Part shown: positions 32,932-40,910 of the stretch, piece by piece
Position numbering within the stretch: position 1 is the first letter of the stretch
Layout: each line of letters starts with the position of its first letter
Origin: Anaerocolumna jejuensis DSM 15929
Lineage (GTDB): Bacteria > Bacillota > Clostridia > Lachnospirales > Lachnospiraceae
NCBI RefSeq assembly: GCF_900142215.1
Contig: NZ_FRAC01000032.1
Coordinates: 1 to 64,000 of the forward strand
Reading direction: 5' to 3'
Length of the DNA stretch: 64,000 nt
Position numbers and translations under genes: made by a program
Notes under the pieces: generated by a model
The model's database searches: none
What the model was told of the DNA's origin: nothing
The model's input: only the letters and a program-made list of their open reading frames with translations

Positions 32932-33669
32932 ATGGATAATTTAATTGAGGTAAAGCATTTAAGCAAATCCTTTGGTGAACATGCTGTATTAAAAGACATT
33001 GATTTTAGTGTGAACAAAGGGGAAGTAATCTGTATCATAGGTTCCTCCGGTTCCGGTAAATCAACACTTCTCCGCTGTATTAACCTGTTGGAAAAGCCCT
33101 CGGGCGGAGAGATATTTTACAATGGTGAAAACATCCTGGATGACAGGCATGATATTTATAAATACCGGACAAAATTAGGTATGGTTTTTCAGCAGTTCAA
33201 TCTTTTTAACAATTATAATGTGCTGGACAACTGTGTGATAGGACAGCTCAAGGTCCTTAAAAGGAACAGGGAAGAGGCGAAGGAAGTTGCCCTGAAATAT
33301 TTGAAAACGGTGGGAATGGAGCAGTTCGTCAATGCAAAACCAAGACAGCTCTCCGGCGGCCAGAAGCAAAGGGTGGCAATTGCAAGAGCTTTGTCCATGG
33401 AGCCGGATGTCATGCTCTTTGACGAACCCACTTCAGCTCTTGATCCGGAGATGGTCGGCGAAGTCTTAAAGGTTATGAAGGAGCTTGCAGGAATGGGACT
33501 TACCATGTTGATTGTAACCCATGAGATGGGTTTTGCAAGGGACGTAGCGGACAGAGTCGTATTTATGGACCAAGGGGTCATTGCGGAAGAAGGTAATCCG
33601 GAAGATATCTTTAATAATCCAGCTCAGGAAAGAACAAGGGAATTCTTAAGCAGGGTTTTGGAAGAATAA
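32932..33669 (+). CDS. Amino-acid ABC transporter ATPase
   Basis: The 245-residue ATPase is of the GlnQ/HisP type. Walker A is GSSGSGKST (about 38-46), the signature is LSGGQKQR (about 141-148), Walker B is VMLFDEPTSALDPE, and the switch His lies in VTHEMGFA. It powers uptake by the preceding binding protein and permease. It is the last gene of the lysine-riboswitch operon. Confidence 0.95.
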   Translation: MDNLIEVKHLSKSFGEHAVLKDIDFSVNKGEVICIIGSSGSGKSTLLRCINLLEKPSGGEIFYNGENILDDRHDIYKYRTKLGMVFQQFNLFNNYNVLDNCVIGQLKVLKRNREEAKEVALKYLKTVGMEQFVNAKPRQLSGGQKQRVAIARALSMEPDVMLFDEPTSALDPEMVGEVLKVMKELAGMGLTMLIVTHEMGFARDVADRVVFMDQGVIAEEGNPEDIFNNPAQERTREFLSRVLEE

Positions 33670-34626
33670 TTAAAAATATAAAATATTGGACATGATACCG
33701 CCCGGGAAAACGCCGTTATTGGACTGATGAAATACCGCAGTTGCATTAATCAGCCACTTTCCCGGGTTATTTGCTGTCAATGCGATGTCGGTGCGGACGC
33801 CGGAATTAAACTCCAGAGTATCATTAACAATATCCATGTACTGGTTATCCCTTGAGAAGCCGTTAATGGAAAGAACCCGGAAATGATGACCCTCCAGGTG
33901 AATCCAGCCGGCTTCTCCGGCCTTTGAAAGAAATCGCATCCGTACCTTATCGCCGTCGCATAAATAGATGGGAGAGGTATAGGGATAGCACCTGCCGTTC
34001 AGGGTAAAAAAGTTCGGATTTCTGTGGAACATGTCGGGGGTATAGCTGCCGGGTATGATTTTACCCAGGGGCAGTTCCGATACCTCCCATTGCTGCATCA
34101 AAAACACAAAATCCTTATCCGGGATATCGTCTGCTTCTAAAGTATCCCCAAAGGGAAGTATTATAAGAACACCAATAAGCCCCAGAGAGACTTGAAAATC
34201 CTGTGAGGAATGGTATAGAAAGGCACCTGTTTTGTCACATAGAAGCTTGTAGGTATAGGATTCATCAGGATTAATAATCGGCCCGTTGTAATTAAAATCC
34301 GGTAAGCCTATAATCGCACCGGGTTTGACATAGCCCTGGATTGTAAGATTTGTAGGAACGGAGAGTTTATTTTCCAACGTTAAAAAAAGCCATTCACCCT
34401 GCCTCATGATAATTACTGGGCCGGGTGTTTTTTGGTTGTAGCCAAAAGCATTCAGAGTGATTTCAGGCAGAATTTTCTGTTCAACCGGTTCCGCCCGAAG
34501 GCTGAAACGCCGGACTTTATAGGAGTATTGATAGGGGGCTATATCCATGTCAGGTGCCATAACATGGGATTCCCACTTGTAATGCAGATTATTGGAATCT
34601 ATCAAATTATCAATTTGTCTTTCCAT
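33670..34626 (-). CDS. Cupredoxin-fold (multicopper-oxidase-like) protein with eroded copper sites
   Basis: The 318-residue protein keeps the two-domain fold of short multicopper oxidases: FGYNQKTPGPVIIMRQGEW, then FLYHSSQDFQVSLGLIGVLII, and a second domain with WIHLEGHHFRVLSING. The copper ligands are altered. The usual HSH/HCH triplet is HSS, and the C-terminal type-1 copper signature (His-Cys-His with Met) is replaced by FHQSNNGVFPGGI. Oxidase activity is therefore unlikely; a structural, spore-coat or metal-binding role is possible. No signal peptide is visible. It converges on the lysine transporter operon. Confidence 0.75.
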   Translation of the reverse strand: MERQIDNLIDSNNLHYKWESHVMAPDMDIAPYQYSYKVRRFSLRAEPVEQKILPEITLNAFGYNQKTPGPVIIMRQGEWLFLTLENKLSVPTNLTIQGYVKPGAIIGLPDFNYNGPIINPDESYTYKLLCDKTGAFLYHSSQDFQVSLGLIGVLIILPFGDTLEADDIPDKDFVFLMQQWEVSELPLGKIIPGSYTPDMFHRNPNFFTLNGRCYPYTSPIYLCDGDKVRMRFLSKAGEAGWIHLEGHHFRVLSINGFSRDNQYMDIVNDTLEFNSGVRTDIALTANNPGKWLINATAVFHQSNNGVFPGGIMSNILYF

Positions 34627-34652
34627 TTTTGAAACCTCTGAAAAATTAGACT

Positions 34653-35939
34653 TTAAAGAACCTTAGCAACATTAAACAGGTTATTTACCACAAGCCACAT
34701 CCCTGGGAAATAGTTCATGATCTGCCATACGCCGGCACCATTTAATTTAAACTCCGGTATCAGACGGTATTTGGCATTCATGCTTCTGGCATCGTCAAAC
34801 CATACGACGTGCTCCACTCCATCGGAATTTGTATAGTAGTAAAAAGGAGCCTGGGAGGCTTCATCGAACTGGATGGTAACACCATATTGCACCCCTCTTT
34901 CAATGGCCTGCACATTGCTGATAGTCTCTGCTTTGGATTGGCCTTCAACGTAGGGAAGAGGCCAGTCATAAGCATAGTTCGGCATACCCATAAGGATCTT
35001 ATCAGGGTCAATGACGGAGACGCCGTAGGAAAGAACTCTTCGGACGCTGTTTAAGGGAGCGGTTGCCATAGGGGAGCTGTAAGTGTAGCCCCATTCATAG
35101 GTCATCAACAATACCTTGTCAGCAATAGCGCCAATTCTCGGGTAGTCATGGGCCTGGTAGAGAAGTCCGGCTTGTTCACCGGAAGTTTTGGGTGCCAGTG
35201 CAACTGTTAAAATATATCCGTTAGGCTCCAGCTTGTTTTTTAAAGCAGAAATAAAGCTGATAAAGCCTTCTTTGTCTTCGGGACGAACAAATTCAAAGTC
35301 AATATCAACACCGCTGTAATTTTTATTCTGGACATTGGAGAGAATATTATCTATGAGACGGCTTTGGCCCTCCGGGTTTGTAAACATTGCATGGGCGATT
35401 TCGTTGCTGAAATTACCGCCTGCATCCATTGGAGCCAGGACCATGAGAGGGGCAACGTTATAATCTCTGGCCAGTTGGATCAATTCTGTATCGTCAATTG
35501 GGATTAAATCACCCTCCGGTGTAAAGCCATAGGTAAACAGGGACAGATAGGTCAGGAAGGGAAGAGTTTTTCTTAAGACTGTCCGGTCGATGTAGGGGTA
35601 GGCATAGGCATTAATCACGATGTCGCCAAAGTTTTCATCACGGCGAAAGCGTATAACAAGTACAGTTCCCGGAATCAGGAATTCTGTGTTGGCTATCCAG
35701 GGATTATTTTGAAGGAGCCTTGTAGGGGTGACGCCATATTCTTGTGCAATGCCATATAGAGTGTCACCCTCTGCTACTGTATGAATTACTTCAGGAAATT
35801 GTATTACGAGACTTTGACCGACCAAAAGATTATTGGCATTTGTTAATTCGTTATCTGTAATGATTCTGTTGGAGGTAACACCATATTGATTTGCAATAGA
35901 GGAAATGGTATCACCTGGCTTGACAACATATATGGTCAT
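34653..35939 (-). CDS. Spore-type LysM-GH18 peptidoglycan hydrolase (SleL/YaaH-like)
   Basis: The 428-residue protein has two N-terminal LysM repeats (IYVVKPGDTISSIANQYGV, 2-47, and IHTVAEGDTLYGIAQEYGV, 51-97) and a GH18 domain with the catalytic DxDxE as SGVDIDFEFVRPED (near residue 210). There is no signal peptide, as in SleL and YaaH, which act on muramic-lactam cortex peptidoglycan during spore germination. N-acetylglucosaminidase activity is expected. The organism is therefore probably spore-forming. Confidence 0.9.
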   Translation of the reverse strand: MTIYVVKPGDTISSIANQYGVTSNRIITDNELTNANNLLVGQSLVIQFPEVIHTVAEGDTLYGIAQEYGVTPTRLLQNNPWIANTEFLIPGTVLVIRFRRDENFGDIVINAYAYPYIDRTVLRKTLPFLTYLSLFTYGFTPEGDLIPIDDTELIQLARDYNVAPLMVLAPMDAGGNFSNEIAHAMFTNPEGQSRLIDNILSNVQNKNYSGVDIDFEFVRPEDKEGFISFISALKNKLEPNGYILTVALAPKTSGEQAGLLYQAHDYPRIGAIADKVLLMTYEWGYTYSSPMATAPLNSVRRVLSYGVSVIDPDKILMGMPNYAYDWPLPYVEGQSKAETISNVQAIERGVQYGVTIQFDEASQAPFYYYTNSDGVEHVVWFDDARSMNAKYRLIPEFKLNGAGVWQIMNYFPGMWLVVNNLFNVAKVL

Positions 35940-36008
35940 AGAACTTAAAACTCCCGCTATCAGACTTTATAATCAATGTATGCAAAGATGGCAGGGGTGT
36001 GATAACTT

Positions 36009-36473
36009 TTATTCCTCATCTGTAAGAAGTTCCATGATGGAATGAAGGTTACCGATGGTCTTGGAAATAGTCTCTTTGTCAAAGCGGACGGAGCATACAA
36101 GGTCTTTTGGAACATTAATTGCCAGTGACTTTAAATCGCGGCCCTTTTCTGTCAAGGTTATAACAACATTCCGTTCATCATTAGAGCTTCTGACCCGGTT
36201 AATTAAATTCTGGGCTTCCAGCTTTTTTAAGAGGGGTGTTAAAGTTCCGGAATCCAGATATAGCTTATTACCCAAATCCTTAACAGTTAGATTATCTTCC
36301 TCCCATAAGGCCAGCATAGTAATATAACCGGTATAAGTCAGGCCAAGAGGCTCTAAGATAGGCTTATATTTTTTTATTATTTCTTTCGAGCAGACATATA
36401 GCGCAAAGCAAAGCTGATTGTCAAGCCTGAGGATTTCATCGCCGGATGGAGTTTCATTTATTTTATTTTTCAT
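36009..36473 (-). CDS. ohrR: OhrR-type MarR-family peroxide sensor
   Basis: The 154-residue protein begins MKNKINETPS. LDNQLCFALYVCSKEI (18-33) includes Cys22, equivalent to the reactive cysteine of one-Cys OhrR proteins. The winged helix contains LTVKDLGNKLYLDSGTLTPLLKKL and SSNDERNVVITLTEKG. OhrR represses peroxidase genes until organic hydroperoxide oxidises the cysteine. The divergent neighbour is a glutathione peroxidase, a fitting target. A longer frame starts with GTG at 36530, but those 19 residues are encoded by a dispersed repeat and have no conventional SD. Confidence 0.88.
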   Translation of the reverse strand: MKNKINETPSGDEILRLDNQLCFALYVCSKEIIKKYKPILEPLGLTYTGYITMLALWEEDNLTVKDLGNKLYLDSGTLTPLLKKLEAQNLINRVRSSNDERNVVITLTEKGRDLKSLAINVPKDLVCSVRFDKETISKTIGNLHSIMELLTDEE

Positions 36474-36660
36474 ATTTATACCCATTGCATATCCCAGCCA
36501 GGCCAGCAGACCGGTCTGTGATACTGCCACAAATAAAAATAAGTGAAAGAAGCTGTAAGTGGCATCCTTTCAAAAATAATATTTTCTTTCACTCTTATAT
36601 TTATTGCATACCGCTGTCAGGCCAGCAGACCAGTCAGCGATATTGCCATAAATAAAAATG
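36471..36660. repeat. Two copies of a dispersed structured repeat upstream of ohrR
   Basis: Copy 1 (about 36471-36580) reads TTTATACCCATTGCATATC, then a GC-rich hairpin (CCAGGCCAGCAGACCGG), GTGATACTGCCACAAATA and GGCATCCTTTCAAAAATA. Copy 2 (about 36598-36660) repeats the first part with more divergence. The reverse complement of copy 1 matches 62450-62547 over about 100 bp. In both places the element stays open in frame into the downstream gene (ohrR and an AraC gene). Confidence 0.8.
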
Positions 36661-36720
36661 CAAATAAATTTTATGCAATTTAATAGTAATAAAAAACCAG
36701 TAAAATGTCAATAGTAAGTA

Positions 36721-36763
36721 TTGACAAAACAAATAATATTTTATACAATCTAATTAAGATAAA
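36721..36763 (+). promoter_or_regulatory. Promoter of GPx with candidate OhrR operator
   Basis: TTGACA (36721-36726), a 17-nt spacer and TACAAT (36744-36749) form a promoter 50 nt before the SD. ATCTAATTAAGAT (36748-36760) is an inverted repeat overlapping the -10. It is AT-rich like known OhrR boxes but not a clear match. Confidence 0.5.
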
Positions 36764-36802
36764 TAAAATCAAATCAACTTAAATTTGTGAAGGAGGATTA
36801 TT

Positions 36803-37348
36803 ATGACAGTACATGATTTTAAAGTAAACAATATAAAGGATGAAGAAATCTCATTGGACGCATACCGCGGAAAGGTGCTTTTAATTATTAATACCGCTAC
36901 AAGGTGCGGTTTTACACCTCAGTACGATGAGCTGCAGGATCTTTATGAGAAGTACAAGGACGAGGGTTTTGTAATTCTTGATTTTCCCTGCAACCAGTTC
37001 GGGGCACAGGCACCGGGAAGCAATGAGGAAATCCACAGCTTCTGTGATGCCAAATTCGGAATCACTTTCCCCATGTTCTCCAAAATAGAAGTGAACGGAG
37101 AGAATGCGCATCCTTTGTACAAGTTCCTTGTCAGCCAGAAAGGCTTCCAGGGCTTTGACGAAGCACATGAATTAACTCCCGTTTTAAACCAGATGCTTAA
37201 GAAAGATGATCCTGACTTTGACAAAAAGCCCAGTATCAAATGGAATTTCACCAAATTCCTGATAGACAAGGAGGGAAATGTGGCTGCCAGATTTGAGCCT
37301 ATGGATGATTTAGGCTATGTAGAAGGCAAAGTAAAGGAACTTCTTTAA
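36803..37348 (+). CDS. Glutathione peroxidase-family thiol peroxidase, long form
   Basis: The 181-residue protein has peroxidatic Cys35 in NTATRCGFTPQ, PCNQFGAQAPG and KWNFTKFLIDKEG. It is longer than the 160-residue paralogue because of an insertion around residues 118-143 (GFQGFDEAHELTPVLNQML), typical of the larger bacterial GPx group. It probably detoxifies organic hydroperoxides with thioredoxin. It is divergent from ohrR, which likely controls it. Confidence 0.93.
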   Translation: MTVHDFKVNNIKDEEISLDAYRGKVLLIINTATRCGFTPQYDELQDLYEKYKDEGFVILDFPCNQFGAQAPGSNEEIHSFCDAKFGITFPMFSKIEVNGENAHPLYKFLVSQKGFQGFDEAHELTPVLNQMLKKDDPDFDKKPSIKWNFTKFLIDKEGNVAARFEPMDDLGYVEGKVKELL

Positions 37349-37403
37349 TATTTAAGAGATTGACAATTAGAGTATAATTCTATATACTTAACCATAAGTT
37401 AAA

Positions 37404-37442
37404 TGTGAAGAGGCTGCAGACGGTGTTTGCAGCCTCTTCACA
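37404..37442 (+). terminator. Terminator after GPx
   Basis: A perfect 15-bp stem, TGTGAAGAGGCTGCA and its complement, has a 9-nt loop. It is followed by TATAAGGTTTTCTTT rather than a pure T-run. Confidence 0.7.
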
Positions 37443-37556
37443 TATAAGGTTTTCTTTGGGCGAGGGAACAGTAGTAATCAAAATATTCATCAATTTACTA
37501 GGTGAAATTGTAAAAAAACAGAAAGAAATCAGTAAAATGATTGACAGATTAATGCA

Positions 37557-37585
37557 TTGAAAAGGAAACACCTAAATGATAAAAT
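37557..37585 (+). promoter_or_regulatory. Candidate nifH promoter
   Basis: TTGAAA (37557-37562), a 17-nt spacer and TAAAAT (37580-37585) would start transcription near 37592, about 140 nt before the nifH ATG. A TTGACA at 37541-37546 lacks a well-spaced -10. No sigma-54 type -24/-12 element was found. Confidence 0.4.
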
Positions 37586-37624
37586 CTCATCAATAGAAAT
37601 TGCATGCACTCTATCAGACAGAGA

Positions 37625-37652
37625 CGTCATTACGAAAGTAATGGCGTTTTTT
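37625..37652 (+). terminator. Terminator hairpin in the nifH leader (candidate attenuator)
   Basis: CGTCATTAC, a GAAA tetraloop and GTAATGGCG (one G-U) are followed by TTTTTTATT. It lies between the candidate promoter and the nifH SD. The upstream GPx gene already has its own hairpin at 37404-37442, so this one more likely acts on nif transcripts. CTCT...AGAG just before it (37609-37623) can form a small second hairpin. Confidence 0.7.
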
Positions 37653-37731
37653 ATTGGCTGTAATGACTGCCTTGCTAGCAGTTACCAGGCAAAACCACTA
37701 ACAACATTCTTTGTTTAAGGAGGATTTTCGT

Positions 37732-38553
37732 ATGAGACAGGTCGCAATTTACGGCAAAGGCGGAATCGGTAAATCAACAACGACACAAAATTTGACAGCG
37801 GGCCTTGGTGAGATGGGCAAAAATATCATGATTGTAGGGTGTGATCCCAAAGCGGATTCAACAAGACTTATACTGGGCGGTCTGGCACAAAAAACAGTTC
37901 TGGATACATTAAGGGAAGAAGGAGAGGATATTGACCTTGATTATATCCTGAAGGAAGGCTTTTCCAATATCCGCTGCGTAGAGTCCGGTGGCCCGGAACC
38001 CGGTGTCGGATGTGCAGGCAGGGGAATTATTACCTCCATCAACCTGCTGGAGCAGTTAGGTGCTTATACGGATGATTTGGATTATGTATTTTACGATGTA
38101 TTGGGTGACGTTGTATGCGGCGGCTTTGCAATGCCAATCCGTGAAGGAAAAGCACAGGAGATCTACATTGTGGCTTCCGGTGAAATGATGGCCCTTTATG
38201 CAGCCAATAATATCTCAAAGGGTATTCAGAAATATGCCAATACCGGCGGTGTAAGGCTTGGCGGGATTATCTGCAATTCCAGAAAGGTTGACGGCGAAGC
38301 GGAACTGGTGGCTGCCTTTGCAAAGGAGCTTGGTTCCCAGATGATACATTTCGTACCCAGGGATAACATGGTACAGAGAGCAGAGATTAATAAAAAGACT
38401 GTTATAGACTTTGACCCCACAGTGAACCAGGCCGATGAGTACAGAGCACTGGCGCAGAAGATTGACGGCAATGACATGTTCGTAATACCAAAGCCCATGA
38501 AGCAGGAGAGATTGGAAGAGCTCTTAATGGAGCATGGCTTAATGGATATCTAA
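37732..38553 (+). CDS. nifH: Nitrogenase iron protein
   Basis: The 273-residue NifH has the P-loop GKGGIGKST (8-16) and the cluster-bridging Cys94 (GVGCAGRG) and Cys129 (DVVCGGFAMP). As a homodimer it hydrolyses MgATP and passes electrons to the NifDK protein. The ATG at 37732 follows AAGGAGG by 8 nt; an in-frame TTG at 37711 overlaps the SD and is rejected. The gene heads the nif cluster and is followed directly by nifI1 and nifI2. Confidence 0.97.
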   Translation: MRQVAIYGKGGIGKSTTTQNLTAGLGEMGKNIMIVGCDPKADSTRLILGGLAQKTVLDTLREEGEDIDLDYILKEGFSNIRCVESGGPEPGVGCAGRGIITSINLLEQLGAYTDDLDYVFYDVLGDVVCGGFAMPIREGKAQEIYIVASGEMMALYAANNISKGIQKYANTGGVRLGGIICNSRKVDGEAELVAAFAKELGSQMIHFVPRDNMVQRAEINKKTVIDFDPTVNQADEYRALAQKIDGNDMFVIPKPMKQERLEELLMEHGLMDI

Positions 38554-38573
38554 AGGAGAAGGAGGTACCCCTG

Positions 38574-38900
38574 ATGTTATTAGTAAGAGCAATTATCAGA
38601 CCTGAAAAAGTCGGTGCAGTGTTATCGGAGCTTTTAGCCGCCGGTTATCCTGCTGTTACCAAAATGGATGTTTATGGACGCGGAAAGCAAAAAGGCGTGA
38701 AGGTAGGAGAGATATTTTATGATGAGATTCCCAAGGAAATGCTTCTGATTGTGATAGAGGATGCAGATAAGGAGGATGTGGTAAAAATCATTATGAAGTA
38801 TGCAAGAACAGGTGAGACCGGACATTTTGGTGACGGCAGAATATTTGTAAGTCCTGTAGAAGAGGCTTATACGATCAGTACAAAGAAAAAAGGCTTGTAG
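38574..38900 (+). CDS. nifI1: Nitrogen regulatory PII-like protein NifI1
   Basis: The 108-residue protein starts MLLVRAIIRPEKVGAVLSEL and has a short T-loop and GDGRIFVSPVEEAYTIST near the end, the GlnB/NifI fold. NifI1 acts with NifI2 as a complex that binds NifDK and blocks NifH access when 2-oxoglutarate is low, giving fast switch-off on ammonium. Placement between nifH and nifD is diagnostic for this pair in methanogens and clostridia. Confidence 0.93.
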   Translation: MLLVRAIIRPEKVGAVLSELLAAGYPAVTKMDVYGRGKQKGVKVGEIFYDEIPKEMLLIVIEDADKEDVVKIIMKYARTGETGHFGDGRIFVSPVEEAYTISTKKKGL

Positions 38901-38919
38901 AAAAGAGAGGTCGGCTACT

Positions 38920-39303
38920 ATGAAGGAAGTTATGGCAATTGTCAGGCAGAATAAAGTAAACGTTACGAAGGAAGCGTTAGCCTCTGCCGGGATACCGGCT
39001 TTTACCTGTAGAAAGGTATTAGGCAGGGGAAAGAAATTAATCGACATGAACCTGATTACTACTATTGTAGAAAACGGTGAGCTTCCCCTGGATTCTACCG
39101 GTGAGCATTTATCGGAAACTACAAGGCTGATTCCCAAAAGAGTTTTTACCCTTGTAGTGGAGGATGCTCAGGTGTCAAAGGTAGTGGATGCCATTATGGA
39201 GGTAAATTCGACGGATAATCCCGGAGACGGCAAGATATTTGTACTTCCCATCTATGAAAATTATCAGGTGCGTAACGGGGAAGCAACAACAGAAGCATAT
39301 TAA
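38920..39303 (+). CDS. nifI2: Nitrogen regulatory PII-like protein NifI2
   Basis: The 127-residue partner of NifI1 starts MKEVMAIVRQNKVNVTKEAL. It has the longer T-loop region typical of NifI2 (GRGKKLIDMNLITTIVENG...STGEHLSETTRLI) and ends with GDGKIFVLPIYENYQVRNG. It is expected to sense 2-oxoglutarate and ATP and regulate nitrogenase post-translationally. It is 19 nt from nifI1 and 15 nt from nifD. Confidence 0.93.
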   Translation: MKEVMAIVRQNKVNVTKEALASAGIPAFTCRKVLGRGKKLIDMNLITTIVENGELPLDSTGEHLSETTRLIPKRVFTLVVEDAQVSKVVDAIMEVNSTDNPGDGKIFVLPIYENYQVRNGEATTEAY

Positions 39304-39318
39304 AGGAGGTGGCTGGTA

Positions 39319-40908
39319 ATGAGTGCAGTTGATAAAGTTCTGGATCAATATAATTCCCGTGTCTACAAGAATAGAAAAGAACACATGGTGGATATCGGAA
39401 ACAATGAAAACGATAACCAGATTGCAGCGAATGTGCGTACCATACCCGGCATTATTACTCAGCGCGGCTGCTGCTATGCAGGCTGTAAGGGCGTTGTATT
39501 AGGGCCCATTAAGGATGCCCTTCAAATAGTCCACGGGCCTATCGGATGCTCCTTTTATGCCTGGGGAACCAGACGGCATAAGGGAAAGAAAGAGGAAGGC
39601 GTGGACAATTACCTGCAATACTGTTTCTCAACGGATATGCAGGAGCCGGATATCGTATTCGGCGGTGAAAAGAAATTAAAACAGTCAATTACGGAGGCGA
39701 TGGACTTGTTTCATCCTTCCACCATATTTATCTGCTCTACCTGCCCGGTAGGATTAATCGGTGATGATATCCATGCCGTAGCCAAATGGGCGGAAAATGA
39801 GTATGGCATCAAGTGTATTGCATACAGCTGTGAAGGCTATAAGGGAGTAAGCCAGTCGGCAGGACACCATATTGCCAATAATCAGATTATGCGTTATGTA
39901 ATTGGAGAAGGTGACAGGGAAGTAAAGAATAAATTCTCCGTTAACCTCCTGGGAGAATACAACATCGGCGGTGACGGCTGGGAGACTGAGAGAATCCTGA
40001 AGCGAATCGGCTATGAGGTAGTTGCGACCTTTACCGGTGACAGCAGCATGGAGGATTTAAAAAATGCCCACAGGGCCAATTTAAGTCTGGTACAGTGCCA
40101 TCGTTCCATTAATTATATTGCGGAAATGATAGAAGAAAAATACGGTACTCCCTGGATGAAGGTTAATTTTATCGGAGTAAAGGGAACCATTGGGACCCTA
40201 AGAAAGATTGCAAAATTCTTTCAGGATGAGGAACTTATCAAAAGGACGGAAGAGGTCATTGCCGATGAGTTGGGTCTCATCCAGGATGATATGGCATATT
40301 ACAAGAGTAAGCTTAAGGGGAAGACTGCCGCAATCTATGTAGGCGGCTCCAGAGCCCATCACTACCAGTTCCTTCTTCATGACCTGGGTGTCAATACCGT
40401 GCTGGCCGGCTATGAATTCGGTCACAGGGATGAATATGAAGGAAGAGAAGTACTTCCCTTTGTAAAGCCCGATGCGGACAGCAAGAATATTGAATCCATC
40501 ACGGTAGAGCCGGATACGGAAAAGTACCATCTCTATCTTCCCAAGGAAGAATTGGAGAAGCTAAAGGAAGAAAAGGTTATTGATTACTATGGCGGTCTGG
40601 TAAAGGATATGCCCGATGGTACCTTTATGATTGATGATTTAAATCATTTTGAAACAGAGGAATTCTTGAAAATATTAAAACCGGATATCTTTTTCTCCGG
40701 AATTAAGGACAAATTCGTGGCACAAAAAAGCGGTATCCTTTCAAGACAGCTCCATTCCTATGATTACAGCGGACCCTATGCAGGCTTTCGGGGAGCTGTG
40801 AATTTTGCAAGGGATGTAACCATGGGTATCTATACCCCGGCCTGGAGCTTTGTAAAGGCTCCCTGGAAAACCGTTCCGATTCTTACAGGAACCTTTGGAG
40901 GTGAATAA
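39319..40908 (+). CDS. nifD: Nitrogenase MoFe protein alpha subunit
   Basis: The 529-residue NifD has P-cluster cysteines 51, 77 and 142 (RGCCYAGCKG, GPIGCSFYAW, STCPVGLIGDD). The FeMo-cofactor ligands are Cys260 (VQCHRSINY) and His479 (LHSYDYSGPY). Residues about 380-430 form the roughly 50-residue insertion that marks the clostridial alpha subunit. With NifK it forms the alpha2beta2 dinitrogenase. GlnVal-type vanadium or iron-only paralogue features and an AnfG/VnfG gene are absent. AAAGGAGGTG precedes the ATG. Confidence 0.97.
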   Translation: MSAVDKVLDQYNSRVYKNRKEHMVDIGNNENDNQIAANVRTIPGIITQRGCCYAGCKGVVLGPIKDALQIVHGPIGCSFYAWGTRRHKGKKEEGVDNYLQYCFSTDMQEPDIVFGGEKKLKQSITEAMDLFHPSTIFICSTCPVGLIGDDIHAVAKWAENEYGIKCIAYSCEGYKGVSQSAGHHIANNQIMRYVIGEGDREVKNKFSVNLLGEYNIGGDGWETERILKRIGYEVVATFTGDSSMEDLKNAHRANLSLVQCHRSINYIAEMIEEKYGTPWMKVNFIGVKGTIGTLRKIAKFFQDEELIKRTEEVIADELGLIQDDMAYYKSKLKGKTAAIYVGGSRAHHYQFLLHDLGVNTVLAGYEFGHRDEYEGREVLPFVKPDADSKNIESITVEPDTEKYHLYLPKEELEKLKEEKVIDYYGGLVKDMPDGTFMIDDLNHFETEEFLKILKPDIFFSGIKDKFVAQKSGILSRQLHSYDYSGPYAGFRGAVNFARDVTMGIYTPAWSFVKAPWKTVPILTGTFGGE

Positions 40909-40910
40909 GA

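Noticed and set aside
36474..36530. N-terminal extension of OhrR starting at GTG 36530
   Set aside because: The extension is encoded by a dispersed repeat, lacks an SD and precedes the normal OhrR N-terminus. The open frame itself is kept as a finding.
37541..37546. TTGACA as the nifH -35 element
   Set aside because: No acceptable -10 lies 16-18 nt downstream. TTGAAA at 37557 with TAAAAT at 37580 fits better.
37560..37652. ANTAR-type paired hexaloop target in the nifH leader
   Set aside because: Only a 3-bp stem with an AxxGxx loop (GAC-AGAGAC-GTC) could be drawn next to the terminator, and no convincing first hairpin was found. Attenuation is reported without naming the regulator.
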